Shown here in pieces: positions 7,138 to 15,473 of a DNA stretch of 54,249 nt. Below the pieces are notes generated by a model, which searched no databases, was not told the DNA's origin, and saw nothing but the letters and a program-made list of their open reading frames with translations. This stretch comes from Methanarcanum sp963640855. Lineage in GTDB: Archaea > Thermoplasmatota > Thermoplasmata > Methanomassiliicoccales > Methanomethylophilaceae. The stretch covers positions 1 through 54,249 of the forward strand of contig CAVIAJ010000009.1 in the NCBI GenBank assembly GCA_963640855.1. The letters run 5' to 3'. The position numbers and the translations under genes are program-made. Position 1 is the first letter of the stretch. Each line of letters opens with the position of its first letter.

Positions 7138-10100
7138 ATGGAAGACTGCACCGCCGTATACGAAGAACTCAGGACTCTGAGAGATGCTCTCCGCAGAGAA
7201 CATACAGTTAACGGAAGGGAACTGAAGGTATGTTCCGATGAATCGTTATACGATATGGCGGAAAGACTTCCGGCAAAGAAAGAAGATCTTCTGATGATCA
7301 AAGGCATAGGAGATACCTTTGCCGAAAAATACGGAGAAAGTTTTCTTCTCATTACCCGCAAATACATCAGAACGGCAGCGAGATCGGTACCTCTTACAGG
7401 TGCATCCGAAAACGCTCTGAAAGATCTGCAGAAGAAATTAACGGACATCAGCAGAGGAAATCCTCTGTTATACTGTTCGAAAATGTCAAAAAGCAGAATG
7501 TGCGACCTCGCTTCTTTCGGCGTCTGCGGTTTATCCGATGTAATCGGCGGAAACGAAATAATTCTCTGCGACATCAATGACAGAGAAAAATACGACGGAC
7601 TGAACCTGATTTACAGGGAAACTCTCAGAGACATGAGAGAAAAAGGAATTACGGATCTCTTTGCGGCATATCCCTTCGCCGACGGACATCTTTCCGGAGA
7701 TTTCCGCGTAATGGCTCCGCTGATGTTATTCCCCGTAAAACTGAAAAGAAGCGATCACACATTCTTTCTTTCATATGACGGTTCGAGAGATACGGTGTTC
7801 AACAATACCCTCGTACTCGCATCGATGACGGTAAACAGAAAAGAAGGTGCATTACCCGATTGTGTTACAGACGATACGGAAAACATTCGGGAAAGAATGC
7901 TTTCGTTCTACCGTGAAAACGGAATAATTCTTCAGGATACGGAAAATAAAATCACATCATTCTCCGGACCTGAGAATAATACAGGAATAACAGTAAAACA
8001 CAACCTCGTCCTCGGAAGATTTCCGCTTCATTCCAATTCCGTTCAGAGAGATTTCGATTCGCTTGCATCGAAAGACAGCATCAACAGAATTCTCGACGAT
8101 TTGATTTCATCCGATCCGGAAAACGAACCGAAAGACCTTACCGTAACAGGTCCGGATGTTAAGGAAAGAGATATCACATACATCAATCACCTGAACAGCG
8201 CTCAGGAAAAAGTGATTGAATCCCTTGTCTCCGAAGACGGAATAGTCGTTCAGGGACCTCCGGGAACGGGAAAATCCCAGGTAATCACGGGAATAATAAC
8301 CACTGCAATCAACGAAAGAAAAACTGTGCTGATGGTTTCCGAAAAGAAAACGGCATTGGATGTTGTTCATTCGCGTTTGGGAAATTTATCTAAGTACGCA
8401 ATGATGATCGATGATGTTTCCGACAAGGATCTTTTCTACGATCAGCTCAGAATAATGCTCAGTCTCCCTCCGGATGAAAGAACATCTCCCGCGGAAATAG
8501 ATCCCATTTCCGATAAAATCGAAAATCACATCTCCGAACTCACCCGTATCGCCGACGGAATGTACAGGCCCGATGCATTCGGAATCGAACCGTACAGACT
8601 GTATTCTTTGGTGAAAAAAGTGGATCTCAGCGATCCGAAAGAACACGAAAGATACATTCTCCTCAAAGACAACATCTCTTCCACTTTACTCAATACCGAT
8701 TTCCCGCATCTCAATGAAGCTTATACCCACTTCACCGAAAAGAAAGCTGTCGACGATCTCAGAACATATTATCAATGTCTCGATGCAAATCCGTGGATGG
8801 CATACATCAGAAGAAATCTCAGTGATTTTGAATTAAGGAGTCTGAAATCCGATCTCCGCGGTTTATCCAAAACATCCCGTAACTACAACTCCATGGACTT
8901 CTCCGACAGACTCTTCGGACAGGGTCAGGCGATGAGGACGGCGACAGCCGTCCTCAACAGATACTTCACAAACTACAGCGCCAAACATATCGATCAGTTA
9001 CTGAACGATACGGAAAACACTCTCGAATCTCTGGATATGTATCCGGAATATGCCGAGAAATTATCTTCATACGAAAAATTACCCAGAATCCAGAGAATGT
9101 ACGGTGAAAATATAATCTCCGTGAACACAAAAATTCCTTCGAGTTATGAAATGAGCAACGACGAACTGTTCGCATTCATTCTCATGGACCGTCTGAGAAG
9201 ATTCGAAGAAGACAACAGAGATCTTCTTTCCGATATAGATTCCTTCGAAACGATAAGAAACGAAGTAGACACAGATATCTCGGACAAAAGAAAAGCAACC
9301 GAAGACAGAGTCGGATTCATCCTCAGAGATTCGTTAAAAGCGGTTACGGAATCTAAAATGATCTCGGAAATGAAAAGAATCGCCGAAAGCAAACGCAGAT
9401 GGTCGGTAAACAGATTCATCTCGAGATTCGGTTCCGATTTATTCAGAGGAATCAGAATCTGGCTTATGACTCCCGAAGCGGTTTCGGAATTACTTCCTCT
9501 GGAAATGGGTTTATTCGATTTACTCGTATTCGACGAAGCTTCCCAAATGTACGTAGAGAAAGGCATTCCTTCGATTTACCGTGCAAAGAAGGTAGCCGTT
9601 GCGGGAGATCACAGACAGTTACGTCCTTCGAGTCTCGGAAGCGGAAGATGGTCTTCGGATAACGAAGACGGTCCCGACGAAAACAGTTTACTGGACCTCG
9701 CAAGAAGAAGATACGATTCCGTAATGCTCGATTTCCATTACCGTTCGAAGTACGAGGAATTGATTGCATTCTCCAACTACGCCTTCTACAGCGGAAGATT
9801 GCACGTATCTCCGAACGTAGACATTCCGAAGATGCCTCCGATCGAAACACATCTCGTAAAAGATGCGTTATGGGAAGACAGATGCAACCGTAAAGAAGCG
9901 GAAGAAACCGTATCGTTACTCAGTGAAATTTTAACAAACCGTGAAAACAACGAAACAATCGGAATAATCACATTCAACTCGTCTCAGAGAGATTTAATCT
10001 ACGACATAATCGAGGAAAGATGTCATAACGACAGAGAATTCTGCAGCATAATCAAAAAAGAATCCGAACGCAGAGAAAACGGAGAAGACACGGGATTGTT

Positions 10101-10782
10101 CCTGAAAAACATAGAATCCGTTCAGGGGGATGAGAGGGACATCATAATCTTCTCCGTAGGCTATGCCGAAAACAGATCCGGAAAGATAGTAAGAACCTTC
10201 GGCTGGCTCAATAATGTCGGAGGAGAAAACCGTCTCAATGTAGCAATAAGCCGCGCAAAGAGAAAAATCCACATCGTAACATCCTTCCTTCCCGAAGAAT
10301 TAGATGTATCGGACAGCAGAAACGAAGGTCCGAAATTACTGAAAAAGTATCTCGAATACGCATTCGCAGTCAGTTCACGGAACAGAGAAGAAGAAGAAAA
10401 AATTCTGAACTCTCTCTCGAAGAAAGAAGACATCGTATACGACTCATCATCCGTCTTCAGCGATCAGATCTGCAAATCTCTCATGAAAAGAGGATACGAC
10501 GCGGAAACCGACTTCGGTATCGGAGGATACAGCATTGATGTTGTAGTCAAAGACGGAAACAGATACGTTCTCGGCATAGAATGTGACAATTCCCTCTACG
10601 CTGGAGCGGCATCGACAAGAGAAAGAGACTATCACAGACAGAAATATCTCGAATCGGGAGGATGGAAAATCCACAGGGTCTGGAGTAACAAGTGGTGGAA
10701 CAATCCCGAAAAAGAAACAGATGCAATCGTTTCTTTACTTGAATCCGAAGGCTGTTTCCCTCATATCATGCGAACAGTATAA
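7138..10782 (+). CDS. HRDC + superfamily 1 helicase + C-terminal endonuclease-like protein
   Basis: This is a 1,214-residue multidomain protein. Residues about 1-85 resemble an HRDC domain (ESLYDMAERLPAKKEDLLMIKGIGDTFAEKYGE). Residues about 370-400 hold Walker A GPPGTGKS followed by a UPF1/Dna2-type motif Ia. DEAS (about 797) is Walker B, then AGDHRQLRPSSL (motif III), FHYRS, SVQGDERD and VAISRAKRK are motifs IV-VI of SF1 helicases. The last ~130 residues (GYDAETDFGIGGYSIDVVV...GIECD...YHRQKYLE..GWKIHRVWS) match the MTES_1575/Vsr-like endonuclease fold often fused to such helicases. It likely unwinds and cuts nucleic acid. Proteins of this build occur in defence islands, but also alone. GTG 7132 is an alternative start. 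Confidence 0.85.
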   Translation: MEDCTAVYEELRTLRDALRREHTVNGRELKVCSDESLYDMAERLPAKKEDLLMIKGIGDTFAEKYGESFLLITRKYIRTAARSVPLTGASENALKDLQKKLTDISRGNPLLYCSKMSKSRMCDLASFGVCGLSDVIGGNEIILCDINDREKYDGLNLIYRETLRDMREKGITDLFAAYPFADGHLSGDFRVMAPLMLFPVKLKRSDHTFFLSYDGSRDTVFNNTLVLASMTVNRKEGALPDCVTDDTENIRERMLSFYRENGIILQDTENKITSFSGPENNTGITVKHNLVLGRFPLHSNSVQRDFDSLASKDSINRILDDLISSDPENEPKDLTVTGPDVKERDITYINHLNSAQEKVIESLVSEDGIVVQGPPGTGKSQVITGIITTAINERKTVLMVSEKKTALDVVHSRLGNLSKYAMMIDDVSDKDLFYDQLRIMLSLPPDERTSPAEIDPISDKIENHISELTRIADGMYRPDAFGIEPYRLYSLVKKVDLSDPKEHERYILLKDNISSTLLNTDFPHLNEAYTHFTEKKAVDDLRTYYQCLDANPWMAYIRRNLSDFELRSLKSDLRGLSKTSRNYNSMDFSDRLFGQGQAMRTATAVLNRYFTNYSAKHIDQLLNDTENTLESLDMYPEYAEKLSSYEKLPRIQRMYGENIISVNTKIPSSYEMSNDELFAFILMDRLRRFEEDNRDLLSDIDSFETIRNEVDTDISDKRKATEDRVGFILRDSLKAVTESKMISEMKRIAESKRRWSVNRFISRFGSDLFRGIRIWLMTPEAVSELLPLEMGLFDLLVFDEASQMYVEKGIPSIYRAKKVAVAGDHRQLRPSSLGSGRWSSDNEDGPDENSLLDLARRRYDSVMLDFHYRSKYEELIAFSNYAFYSGRLHVSPNVDIPKMPPIETHLVKDALWEDRCNRKEAEETVSLLSEILTNRENNETIGIITFNSSQRDLIYDIIEERCHNDREFCSIIKKESERRENGEDTGLFLKNIESVQGDERDIIIFSVGYAENRSGKIVRTFGWLNNVGGENRLNVAISRAKRKIHIVTSFLPEELDVSDSRNEGPKLLKKYLEYAFAVSSRNREEEEKILNSLSKKEDIVYDSSSVFSDQICKSLMKRGYDAETDFGIGGYSIDVVVKDGNRYVLGIECDNSLYAGAASTRERDYHRQKYLESGGWKIHRVWSNKWWNNPEKETDAIVSLLESEGCFPHIMRTV

Positions 10783-10807
10783 CCGTCCGAATTGCATCCG
10801 TCTGATT

Positions 10808-11278
10808 ATGACACTCGCTATCGGGGACAAAGCACCCGACTTCACCGCAGAATCCTCAGACGGAAGCCAATTCAGTCTTTATGAAGAACTCGGAAACGGA
10901 CCCATCCTTCTGAACTTCTACGTCGGAGACTTCGGAATCAACTGCACCAATTACATGTCGAAATTCATCGAACAGTTCGACCGTATAAAAGAAACGGGAG
11001 TAAGATTCGTCGCAATCAACAACGACAGCATGGACAGTCACAGAATGTTCAGAGACCGTCTCGGAGCGCCGTACGAATTCCTTTACGACAAAGACAAAGA
11101 AATCGCAAAAAGATATGAAGCGATTGTCGGTCCGGGACATCTTGTAACAGGATTCACAAACAGAGAATTCTATCTCATCGGTAAAGACGGCACTATCAGA
11201 TTTATCTGGAGATCTCCCGTCCCCAAGGTGTTGCCGACAGTCGACGAAATAGTCGGCGGAATCAAAGCATCACTTTGA
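10808..11278 (+). CDS. Peroxiredoxin-like (AhpC/TSA, thioredoxin-fold) protein
   Basis: The 156-residue protein starts MTLAIGDKAPDFTAESSDGSQFSL, the opening of the AhpC/TSA family. The fold continues with LLNFYVGDFG, FVAINNDS, FLYDKDKEIAKRYE and FYLIGKDGTIRFIW. C46 stands in GDFGINCTNYM. The usual P-x-x-x-T/S-x-x-C active-site context is degenerate here: the proline and threonine are missing, although the cysteine is at about the right place. Peroxide reduction is likely but not certain. It follows the helicase gene by 25 bp and ends overlapping the end of dph6 (opposite strand) by 9 bp. Confidence 0.8.
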   Translation: MTLAIGDKAPDFTAESSDGSQFSLYEELGNGPILLNFYVGDFGINCTNYMSKFIEQFDRIKETGVRFVAINNDSMDSHRMFRDRLGAPYEFLYDKDKEIAKRYEAIVGPGHLVTGFTNREFYLIGKDGTIRFIWRSPVPKVLPTVDEIVGGIKASL

Positions 11279-11947
11279 TTTTTCCCCGAGAATGACTTCC
11301 GTCACTTCCAAAGTGCCGGAGTCTTTCTTCATTTTTTTCTCCGATTTTTCAATGACAAGTTTCTTCTTGAACAGGGGAGAATCCAAAGTCATTGATTCAT
11401 ATTCTCCGCCTTCGCCCATAATACTCACACCGTACCTGTCCCTGAGTTTCAGAAGATCTTTCTTTGCATCGTTATCCAAATGTCTTCCCAGCCATTTTTC
11501 ATCCAAACCTTCCGCAAAGACTCCGACGATCACCGCATCTATCCCCGCGGAAACCATTTCGTCGTAAATCATCGACTGATCCTTCCTCCACAGAGGTGCC
11601 AGCATAATCAAATTTAATTCTCCCAAAACTCTGTTCATACGGTCCCACTGATAATCCGACCACAATGCCCCCACAACAACACCGTCTATATCCAATCCCG
11701 TGAGAACATCTCTCAGAGCATCCAAATCTCCCTCTTCCGTACCGTCCGATACCGCGGTAATCAGAGGAATATCCATTGCTTCCGCCATTTTAGGCACAAT
11801 ACCCAGATTCGGTGTGTGGAATATCCACGAAGCACTGTCTTCGGGTACAATGTTCACAAGAAACCCCACCTCATGACCCATCTGATGTACCAGATAGGCA
11901 GCAAAGGTCGAATCCTTCCCTCCGGAATACAGTGCAGCCAATTTCAT
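11270..11947 (-). CDS. dph6: Diphthine-ammonia ligase / ATP-pyrophosphatase (Dph6 family)
   Basis: The product has 225 residues. It begins MKLAALYSGGKDSTFAAYLVHQMG, with the SGGKDS pyrophosphatase loop of the adenine-nucleotide alpha hydrolase fold. The segments GLDIDGVVVGALWSDYQ, LNLIMLAPLWRKDQ and GEGGEYESMTLDSPLFKKKL are hallmarks of the Dph6/MJ0570 family, which makes the last amidation of diphthamide on elongation factor 2. ATG 11947 is chosen because the family starts right at the first strand; ATG 11965 would add six residues. It is divergent from rpiA. Confidence 0.9.
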   Translation of the reverse strand: MKLAALYSGGKDSTFAAYLVHQMGHEVGFLVNIVPEDSASWIFHTPNLGIVPKMAEAMDIPLITAVSDGTEEGDLDALRDVLTGLDIDGVVVGALWSDYQWDRMNRVLGELNLIMLAPLWRKDQSMIYDEMVSAGIDAVIVGVFAEGLDEKWLGRHLDNDAKKDLLKLRDRYGVSIMGEGGEYESMTLDSPLFKKKLVIEKSEKKMKKDSGTLEVTEVILGEKSK

Positions 11948-12010
11948 TGACGGTGTATCACTCATCAGCCATAAATAGACGGAGGACATAAAGCGCCGTA
12001 AGGCGACAAT

Positions 12011-12694
12011 ATGGCTGACGCGAACCTCAAGAAGATAGTTGCGGAGAAAGCAGTGGACGAATATGTCAAAGACGGAATGAAAGTCGGGCTCGGCACCGGT
12101 TCCACGGCGTACTATGCGATTCTGAGGGTAGCGGAAAAAGTGAAGGAAGGATACGGCCTCACATGCGTCGCAACCTCCGTACAGAGCGAAAATCTCGCAA
12201 AAGAGAACGGAATCAAAGTCGTTCCTCTCGAAGATGTCGATTATCTCGATGTCACAATCGACGGTGCGGACGAAGTCGATAACGATATGCAGCTCATCAA
12301 AGGATTGGGCGGAGCTCTTCTCAGAGAAAAGATCGTTGCCGCATCCTCGGTGAAAGAAATCATCATCGTCGATTCTTCGAAGAGAGTCGAAGTCCTCGGC
12401 GTAAAAACACATCTTCCCGTAGAAGTAATCAGATTCGGTCATGAAAAAACAAAAATCATGCTCGAGAGACAGGGATGCAAAGCAACCCTCAGGATGAAAG
12501 ACAACGAACCTTTCGTCACAGACGGAGGAAACTACATCTACGACTGCAAATTCAACGCAATCGCAAATCCTTTCTTCCTCGAATCGAGGATCGACGTAAT
12601 CCCCGGTGTAGTCGAGAACGGACTGTTCCTGAACACAGCCACAACCGTGCTGATATCCTCGGCCGACAGCAGCATAGAGAAGATGGGCGAATAA
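12011..12694 (+). CDS. rpiA: Ribose-5-phosphate isomerase A
   Basis: This 227-residue protein matches RpiA along its whole length. The phosphate-binding loop GLGTGSTAYY, the catalytic segment DVTIDGADEVD with IKGLGGALLREKIVA, and the C-terminal IPGVVENGLF are all present. It interconverts ribulose 5-phosphate and ribose 5-phosphate, feeding nucleotide synthesis. A TATA-like ATAAATAG at 11971-11978 lies about 38 bp before the ATG, between rpiA and the divergent dph6. A run of ten C follows the stop. Confidence 0.96.
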   Translation: MADANLKKIVAEKAVDEYVKDGMKVGLGTGSTAYYAILRVAEKVKEGYGLTCVATSVQSENLAKENGIKVVPLEDVDYLDVTIDGADEVDNDMQLIKGLGGALLREKIVAASSVKEIIIVDSSKRVEVLGVKTHLPVEVIRFGHEKTKIMLERQGCKATLRMKDNEPFVTDGGNYIYDCKFNAIANPFFLESRIDVIPGVVENGLFLNTATTVLISSADSSIEKMGE

Positions 12695-12699
12695 AAGCG

Positions 12700-12709
12700 C
12701 CCCCCCCCC
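12700..12709 (+). repeat. Homopolymer run of ten C
   Basis: Ten C residues followed by TTTT start 6 bp after the rpiA stop codon. It is outside any gene. It could act in transcript ending or be a length-variable tract; assembly error in the count is also possible. Confidence 0.8.
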
Positions 12710-12754
12710 TTTTCTATAAATAATATAGAAAGAGATTGCACACTACCCAATCTA

Positions 12755-12765
12755 TTTTTATATAA
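12755..12765 (+). promoter_or_regulatory. Promoter of the L44e translation operon
   Basis: A TATA box TTTTATATA at 12756-12764 would place the transcript start near 12786, about 24 bases before the L44e ATG. That leaves room for the strong GGTGA ribosome site at 12799-12803. Confidence 0.65.
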
Positions 12766-12809
12766 CCTCGATATTAGCAACCTTCCACGCATAATCAAGG
12801 GTGAATCAC

Positions 12810-13088
12810 ATGAAAATGCCCAGAACGATCAAAAAATACTGTCCCTTCTGTGAGACGCACACCGTCCACGATGTAGAAAGGGTCAAGAAGAAGAAAGCAA
12901 GCGAACTCAAATGGGGTCAGAGGAGATTCAGAAAGGTCACCGCCGGTTACGGAGGTTTCCCGAGGCCTAAGCCTGAAGGAAGGGAAAAGCCGACCAAGAG
13001 GGTCAACATCAGATACAGATGCACCCAGTGCAAGAAAGCACACCTCACAGCCTGCATAAGAGCAAAGAAGTTCGAGCTTACGGAGTGA
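12810..13088 (+). CDS. rpl44e: Ribosomal protein L44e (large subunit)
   Basis: The 92-residue protein has the L44e sequence: MKMPRTIKKYCPFCETHTVHDVERVKKKKASELKWGQRR broken by zinc ligands C11/C14 and a second pair in YRCTQCKKAH. It binds 23S rRNA and the E-site end of tRNA. ATG 12810 is preferred over an in-frame GTG at 12801 because GGTGA (12799-12803) stands at proper distance. First gene of the operon with S27e, aIF2alpha, Nop10 and a PAC2-family protein, an order widely kept in archaea. Confidence 0.95.
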   Translation: MKMPRTIKKYCPFCETHTVHDVERVKKKKASELKWGQRRFRKVTAGYGGFPRPKPEGREKPTKRVNIRYRCTQCKKAHLTACIRAKKFELTE

Positions 13089-13092
13089 TCTC

Positions 13093-13260
13093 ATGGTTAA
13101 CGATTTCGTCAAAATCAAATGTGCCGACTGCGGCAACGAACAGGTTACATTCAGCAAAGCAGCGACCACAGTCACATGCAATGTCTGCGGTACCACCCTC
13201 GTCAAACCCAAGGGCGGAAAAGCGGATATCAAAGGCGAAGTGGTCGAGGTATACAACTGA
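13093..13260 (+). CDS. rps27e: Ribosomal protein S27e (small subunit)
   Basis: This short gene encodes 55 residues starting MVNDFVKIKCADCGNEQ. Its four-cysteine zinc finger (C10, C13, then CNVCG) and the ending KGEVVEVYN match archaeal S27e. It begins 4 bp after the L44e stop, and its TGA overlaps the ATG of the aIF2alpha gene by one base (TGATG), so translation is coupled. Confidence 0.95.
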   Translation: MVNDFVKIKCADCGNEQVTFSKAATTVTCNVCGTTLVKPKGGKADIKGEVVEVYN

Positions 13261-14045
13261 TGTCCCGCTCCAGAGAATTTCCCGAGAACGGAGAGCTCGT
13301 AGTCTGCTCCGTCGTCAATGTGAAGAACTTCGGTGCCTTCGTAACATTAGATGAATATGAAGGTAAGGAAGGATTCATCCATGTAAGGGATATTGCCTCT
13401 GGTTGGGTGAAGTACATCAGAGACTTCATCAGAGAAGGACAGAAAGTTGTCTGCAAGGTTCTGGGCGTAGATTCACAAAAAGGTCACATCGACCTTTCTT
13501 TAAAATCCGTCAACGACCATCAGAAGAGAGAGAAAGTCCAGCAGTGGAAGAATGAGAAGAAAGCCGAAAAGCTTGTCGAGATCATCGCCGAAAGACTTTC
13601 GATTTCAGTTGACGATGCCTTCGATGAGTTCGGAAACGAACTCACCGAGGCTTATGATACATTATACGGCGCATTCGAAGCGATAGCCGCCAACCCCGAC
13701 GAACTCCGCGAGGATTACACCGGAGATTGGGTGGAAACATTCATCGAAGTCGCCAAAGAAAACGTCACACTCCCGTATGTGGAGATCGATGCAATACTTG
13801 AAATGAAAACACTCGCACCCGAAGGCATCGAAGACATCAGGAACGCTCTCAAAGCGGGACTCGATGAAGCCGGAGACGATGCAGAGGTTTCGATTACATC
13901 GGTCGGTTCTCCGAAATACAGGGTTGTAATCACCGCCGATGAGTACAAAACGGCAGAGGATGTTCTCAAGAGAATCTCCAACGCTGCGATTAAGTCACTC
14001 ACCAAAGCAGGCGGCGAAGCAACACTCAAGCGCGAGAGCAGGTGA
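13260..14045 (+). CDS. eif2a: Translation initiation factor aIF2, alpha subunit
   Basis: The product has 261 residues. Residues about 10-85 are an S1 RNA-binding domain (ELVVCSVVNVKNFGAFVTLDEY, EGFIHVRDIASGW, GQKVVCKVLGVDSQKGHIDLSLK). A helical middle domain and the alpha-beta C-terminal domain, which contacts the gamma subunit, follow. It is part of the GTPase complex that brings initiator tRNA to the ribosome. The start is fixed by the one-base overlap with S27e. It lies in the expected order before Nop10. Confidence 0.95.
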   Translation: MSRSREFPENGELVVCSVVNVKNFGAFVTLDEYEGKEGFIHVRDIASGWVKYIRDFIREGQKVVCKVLGVDSQKGHIDLSLKSVNDHQKREKVQQWKNEKKAEKLVEIIAERLSISVDDAFDEFGNELTEAYDTLYGAFEAIAANPDELREDYTGDWVETFIEVAKENVTLPYVEIDAILEMKTLAPEGIEDIRNALKAGLDEAGDDAEVSITSVGSPKYRVVITADEYKTAEDVLKRISNAAIKSLTKAGGEATLKRESR

Positions 14046-14050
14046 CGTCC

Positions 14051-14245
14051 GTGAGATCATCCCTGAGAAGGTGTCCGAAATGCGGGCGCTATTCGTTAAA
14101 GGGATTGTGTCCTGTGTGTTCTTCCGAAACGGTTAACGCACATCCGCCGAAATACTCTCCCGACGACCGTTACGGCAGATACAGGAGAGAATCGATTATT
14201 CAGGAGTACGGAGAAAATGGGAAACTGCACGACGACAATCTATGA
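14051..14245 (+). CDS. nop10: H/ACA ribonucleoprotein component Nop10
   Basis: The 64-residue protein reads VRSSLRRCPKCGRYSLKG...CPVC...AHPPKYSPDDRYGRYRRE, which is the Nop10 signature with one zinc ribbon. Nop10 works with Cbf5, Gar1 and L7Ae in guide-RNA-directed pseudouridylation of rRNA. GTG 14051 is chosen: GGTGA overlapping the aIF2alpha stop stands 5 bases before it. An in-frame GTG at 14042 is also possible. The gene overlaps the next one by 29 bp. Confidence 0.94.
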   Translation: MRSSLRRCPKCGRYSLKGLCPVCSSETVNAHPPKYSPDDRYGRYRRESIIQEYGENGKLHDDNL

Positions 14246-14972
14246 TGAAATTCCCGATCTTAAGAAGCCGATTCTTATCGAAGGACTGCCGGGTGTCGGC
14301 AATGTAGGTAAGATCGCAGCGGATTTCATCGCGGAAAAACTGAATGCAGTGAGATTTGCCACGGTTTACTCAGACAGTTTCCCTCCGCAGGTCACGTTGG
14401 ATAACGAGTGCGTTATCGACATGGCATGCAATGAACTTTATTTTGCAAAAGCGGGAGATAAGGACATCATTCTTCTTTTGGGAGAATATCAGGGAACGAC
14501 TCCCGAAGGACAGTATCTGATCTGCGAGGACCTTATGAAAGATGTTTTCATAAGATTGGATGTTTCGGAGATTATCACACTCGGAGGATACGGCACGGGT
14601 AAAATGGCCGATGTTCCCAGGGTTTTGGGCGCAGTGTCGGATGCAGAATTAAAGGAAGATCTTGAGAAACACGGCGTTGTATTTTCACCGGGAGAACCGG
14701 CGGGAGGAATCGTAGGTGCTTCCGCACTTCTTGTCGGATTCGGTAAGATTTACGGCATTCCGTCGCAGTGTCTCATGGGCGAGACTTCGGGATATTTCGT
14801 CGATTACAAGAGCGGAATCGAGTTGGTAAAAGTTCTCGAATCTATCCTCGGAATCGAGTTGGATAAATCCGAACTGAATGACAAATGTCAGCAGATCGAC
14901 GAACTTACCGCCAAGGTCAAAGAGATGGAAGCAGGTCAGCAGAAACATGCCGACCTAGGCTACATCGGATGA
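14217..14972 (+). CDS. PAC2-family protein (proteasome assembly chaperone family)
   Basis: The 251-residue protein has the PAC2 fold marks: KKPILIEGLPGVGNVGKIAADFIAEKL near the start, SFPPQV, LLLGEYQG, TLGGYGTGK and EPAGGIVGASALLVGFG. The last 35 residues are charged and heptad-like, probably a coiled coil. The family includes eukaryotic proteasome assembly chaperones; archaeal members in this operon context are conserved but their job is not settled. Last gene of the translation operon, overlapping nop10 by 29 bp. Confidence 0.88.
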   Translation: MGNCTTTIYDEIPDLKKPILIEGLPGVGNVGKIAADFIAEKLNAVRFATVYSDSFPPQVTLDNECVIDMACNELYFAKAGDKDIILLLGEYQGTTPEGQYLICEDLMKDVFIRLDVSEIITLGGYGTGKMADVPRVLGAVSDAELKEDLEKHGVVFSPGEPAGGIVGASALLVGFGKIYGIPSQCLMGETSGYFVDYKSGIELVKVLESILGIELDKSELNDKCQQIDELTAKVKEMEAGQQKHADLGYIG

Positions 14973-15012
14973 GCCAGATTACAATATTTCGTAATTTCCG
15001 TCTAACAGCAAG

Positions 15013-15020
15013 TTTAAATA
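15013..15020 (+). promoter_or_regulatory. TATA box of tRNA-Tyr
   Basis: TTTAAATA is centred about 27 bp before the first base of the tRNA, the standard archaeal spacing. Confidence 0.7.
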
Positions 15021-15043
15021 ATCTATCCTTATTGTCGGATTGT

Positions 15044-15154
15044 CCTCACTTAGCTTAGCCTGGCTAGAGCGGCTGACTGTAGAGAGTTCCCGGCAATGCC
15101 GGTACAGCCGCTGAAATCAGCAGATCCCCTGTTCAAATCAGGGAGTGGGGACCA
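15044..15154 (+). tRNA. tRNA-Tyr (GTA) with intron, 3' CCA encoded
   Basis: The acceptor stem CCTCACT (15044-15050) pairs with AGTGGGG (15144-15150); A15151 is the discriminator and CCA (15152-15154) is encoded. C1-G72 with A73 is the archaeal tyrosine identity set. The D stem is GCTT/GAGC, the T stem CCCTG/CAGGG with loop TTCAAAT, and the anticodon stem GCTGA (15072-15076)/TCAGC (15117-15121). The anticodon GTA is at 15079-15081. Without the 33-base intron the tRNA is 78 bases including CCA. Confidence 0.95.
15083..15115 (+). other. Intron of tRNA-Tyr at position 37/38
   Basis: Thirty-three bases interrupt the anticodon loop after position 37, the canonical archaeal site. The intron carries its own CCGGC/GCCGG stem (15090-15094/15098-15102), and TACAGCCGCT (15103-15112) is complementary to parts of the anticodon arm including the anticodon itself. 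This would form the bulge-helix-bulge cut by the archaeal splicing endonuclease. Confidence 0.88.
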
Positions 15155-15247
15155 ATTATTACCACACTGTTTCGGATGAGCGGGAGCTTTGTCAACAAAT
15201 ACTCCGAAACTCCGAATTTATTTATACGGCAACCGAGATTTTCAATT

Positions 15248-15397
15248 ATGTCCAGGTGTCCGTACACATATGCATTCGAATGCCCGTTTACCGAAGGTTG
15301 CGCACATTGTCCGTTGGACGATCCGAATTATGCTCAGAGACTCGGAGATGTTCTCGGGGACTATGATTACAGCAAATACAATGAAGATGAAATTTGA
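15248..15397 (+). CDS. Small four-cysteine protein, unknown function
   Basis: This 49-residue frame reads MSRCPYTYAFECPFTEGCAHCP and then a Tyr/Asp-rich acidic tail. C4, C12, C18 and C21 could bind one metal. A TATA-like TTTATTTATAC lies at about 15219-15229, some 24 bp before the ATG, fitting a leaderless transcript. I do not recognise the family. The cysteine spacing and promoter support a real gene, but it is short. Confidence 0.55.
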   Translation: MSRCPYTYAFECPFTEGCAHCPLDDPNYAQRLGDVLGDYDYSKYNEDEI

Positions 15398-15473
15398 CTT
15401 TCTATGCAACAAAGGCCAGAATTGATACGATGCACAGTCTGGGACTCCGTTGAAAAGCTGTCCGTTTCCGCAC

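Noticed and set aside
11970..12442. Upstream extension of the dph6 frame into the rpiA gene
   Set aside because: Homologs begin at MKLAALYSGGKDS; the extension overlaps rpiA antisense and has no family match.
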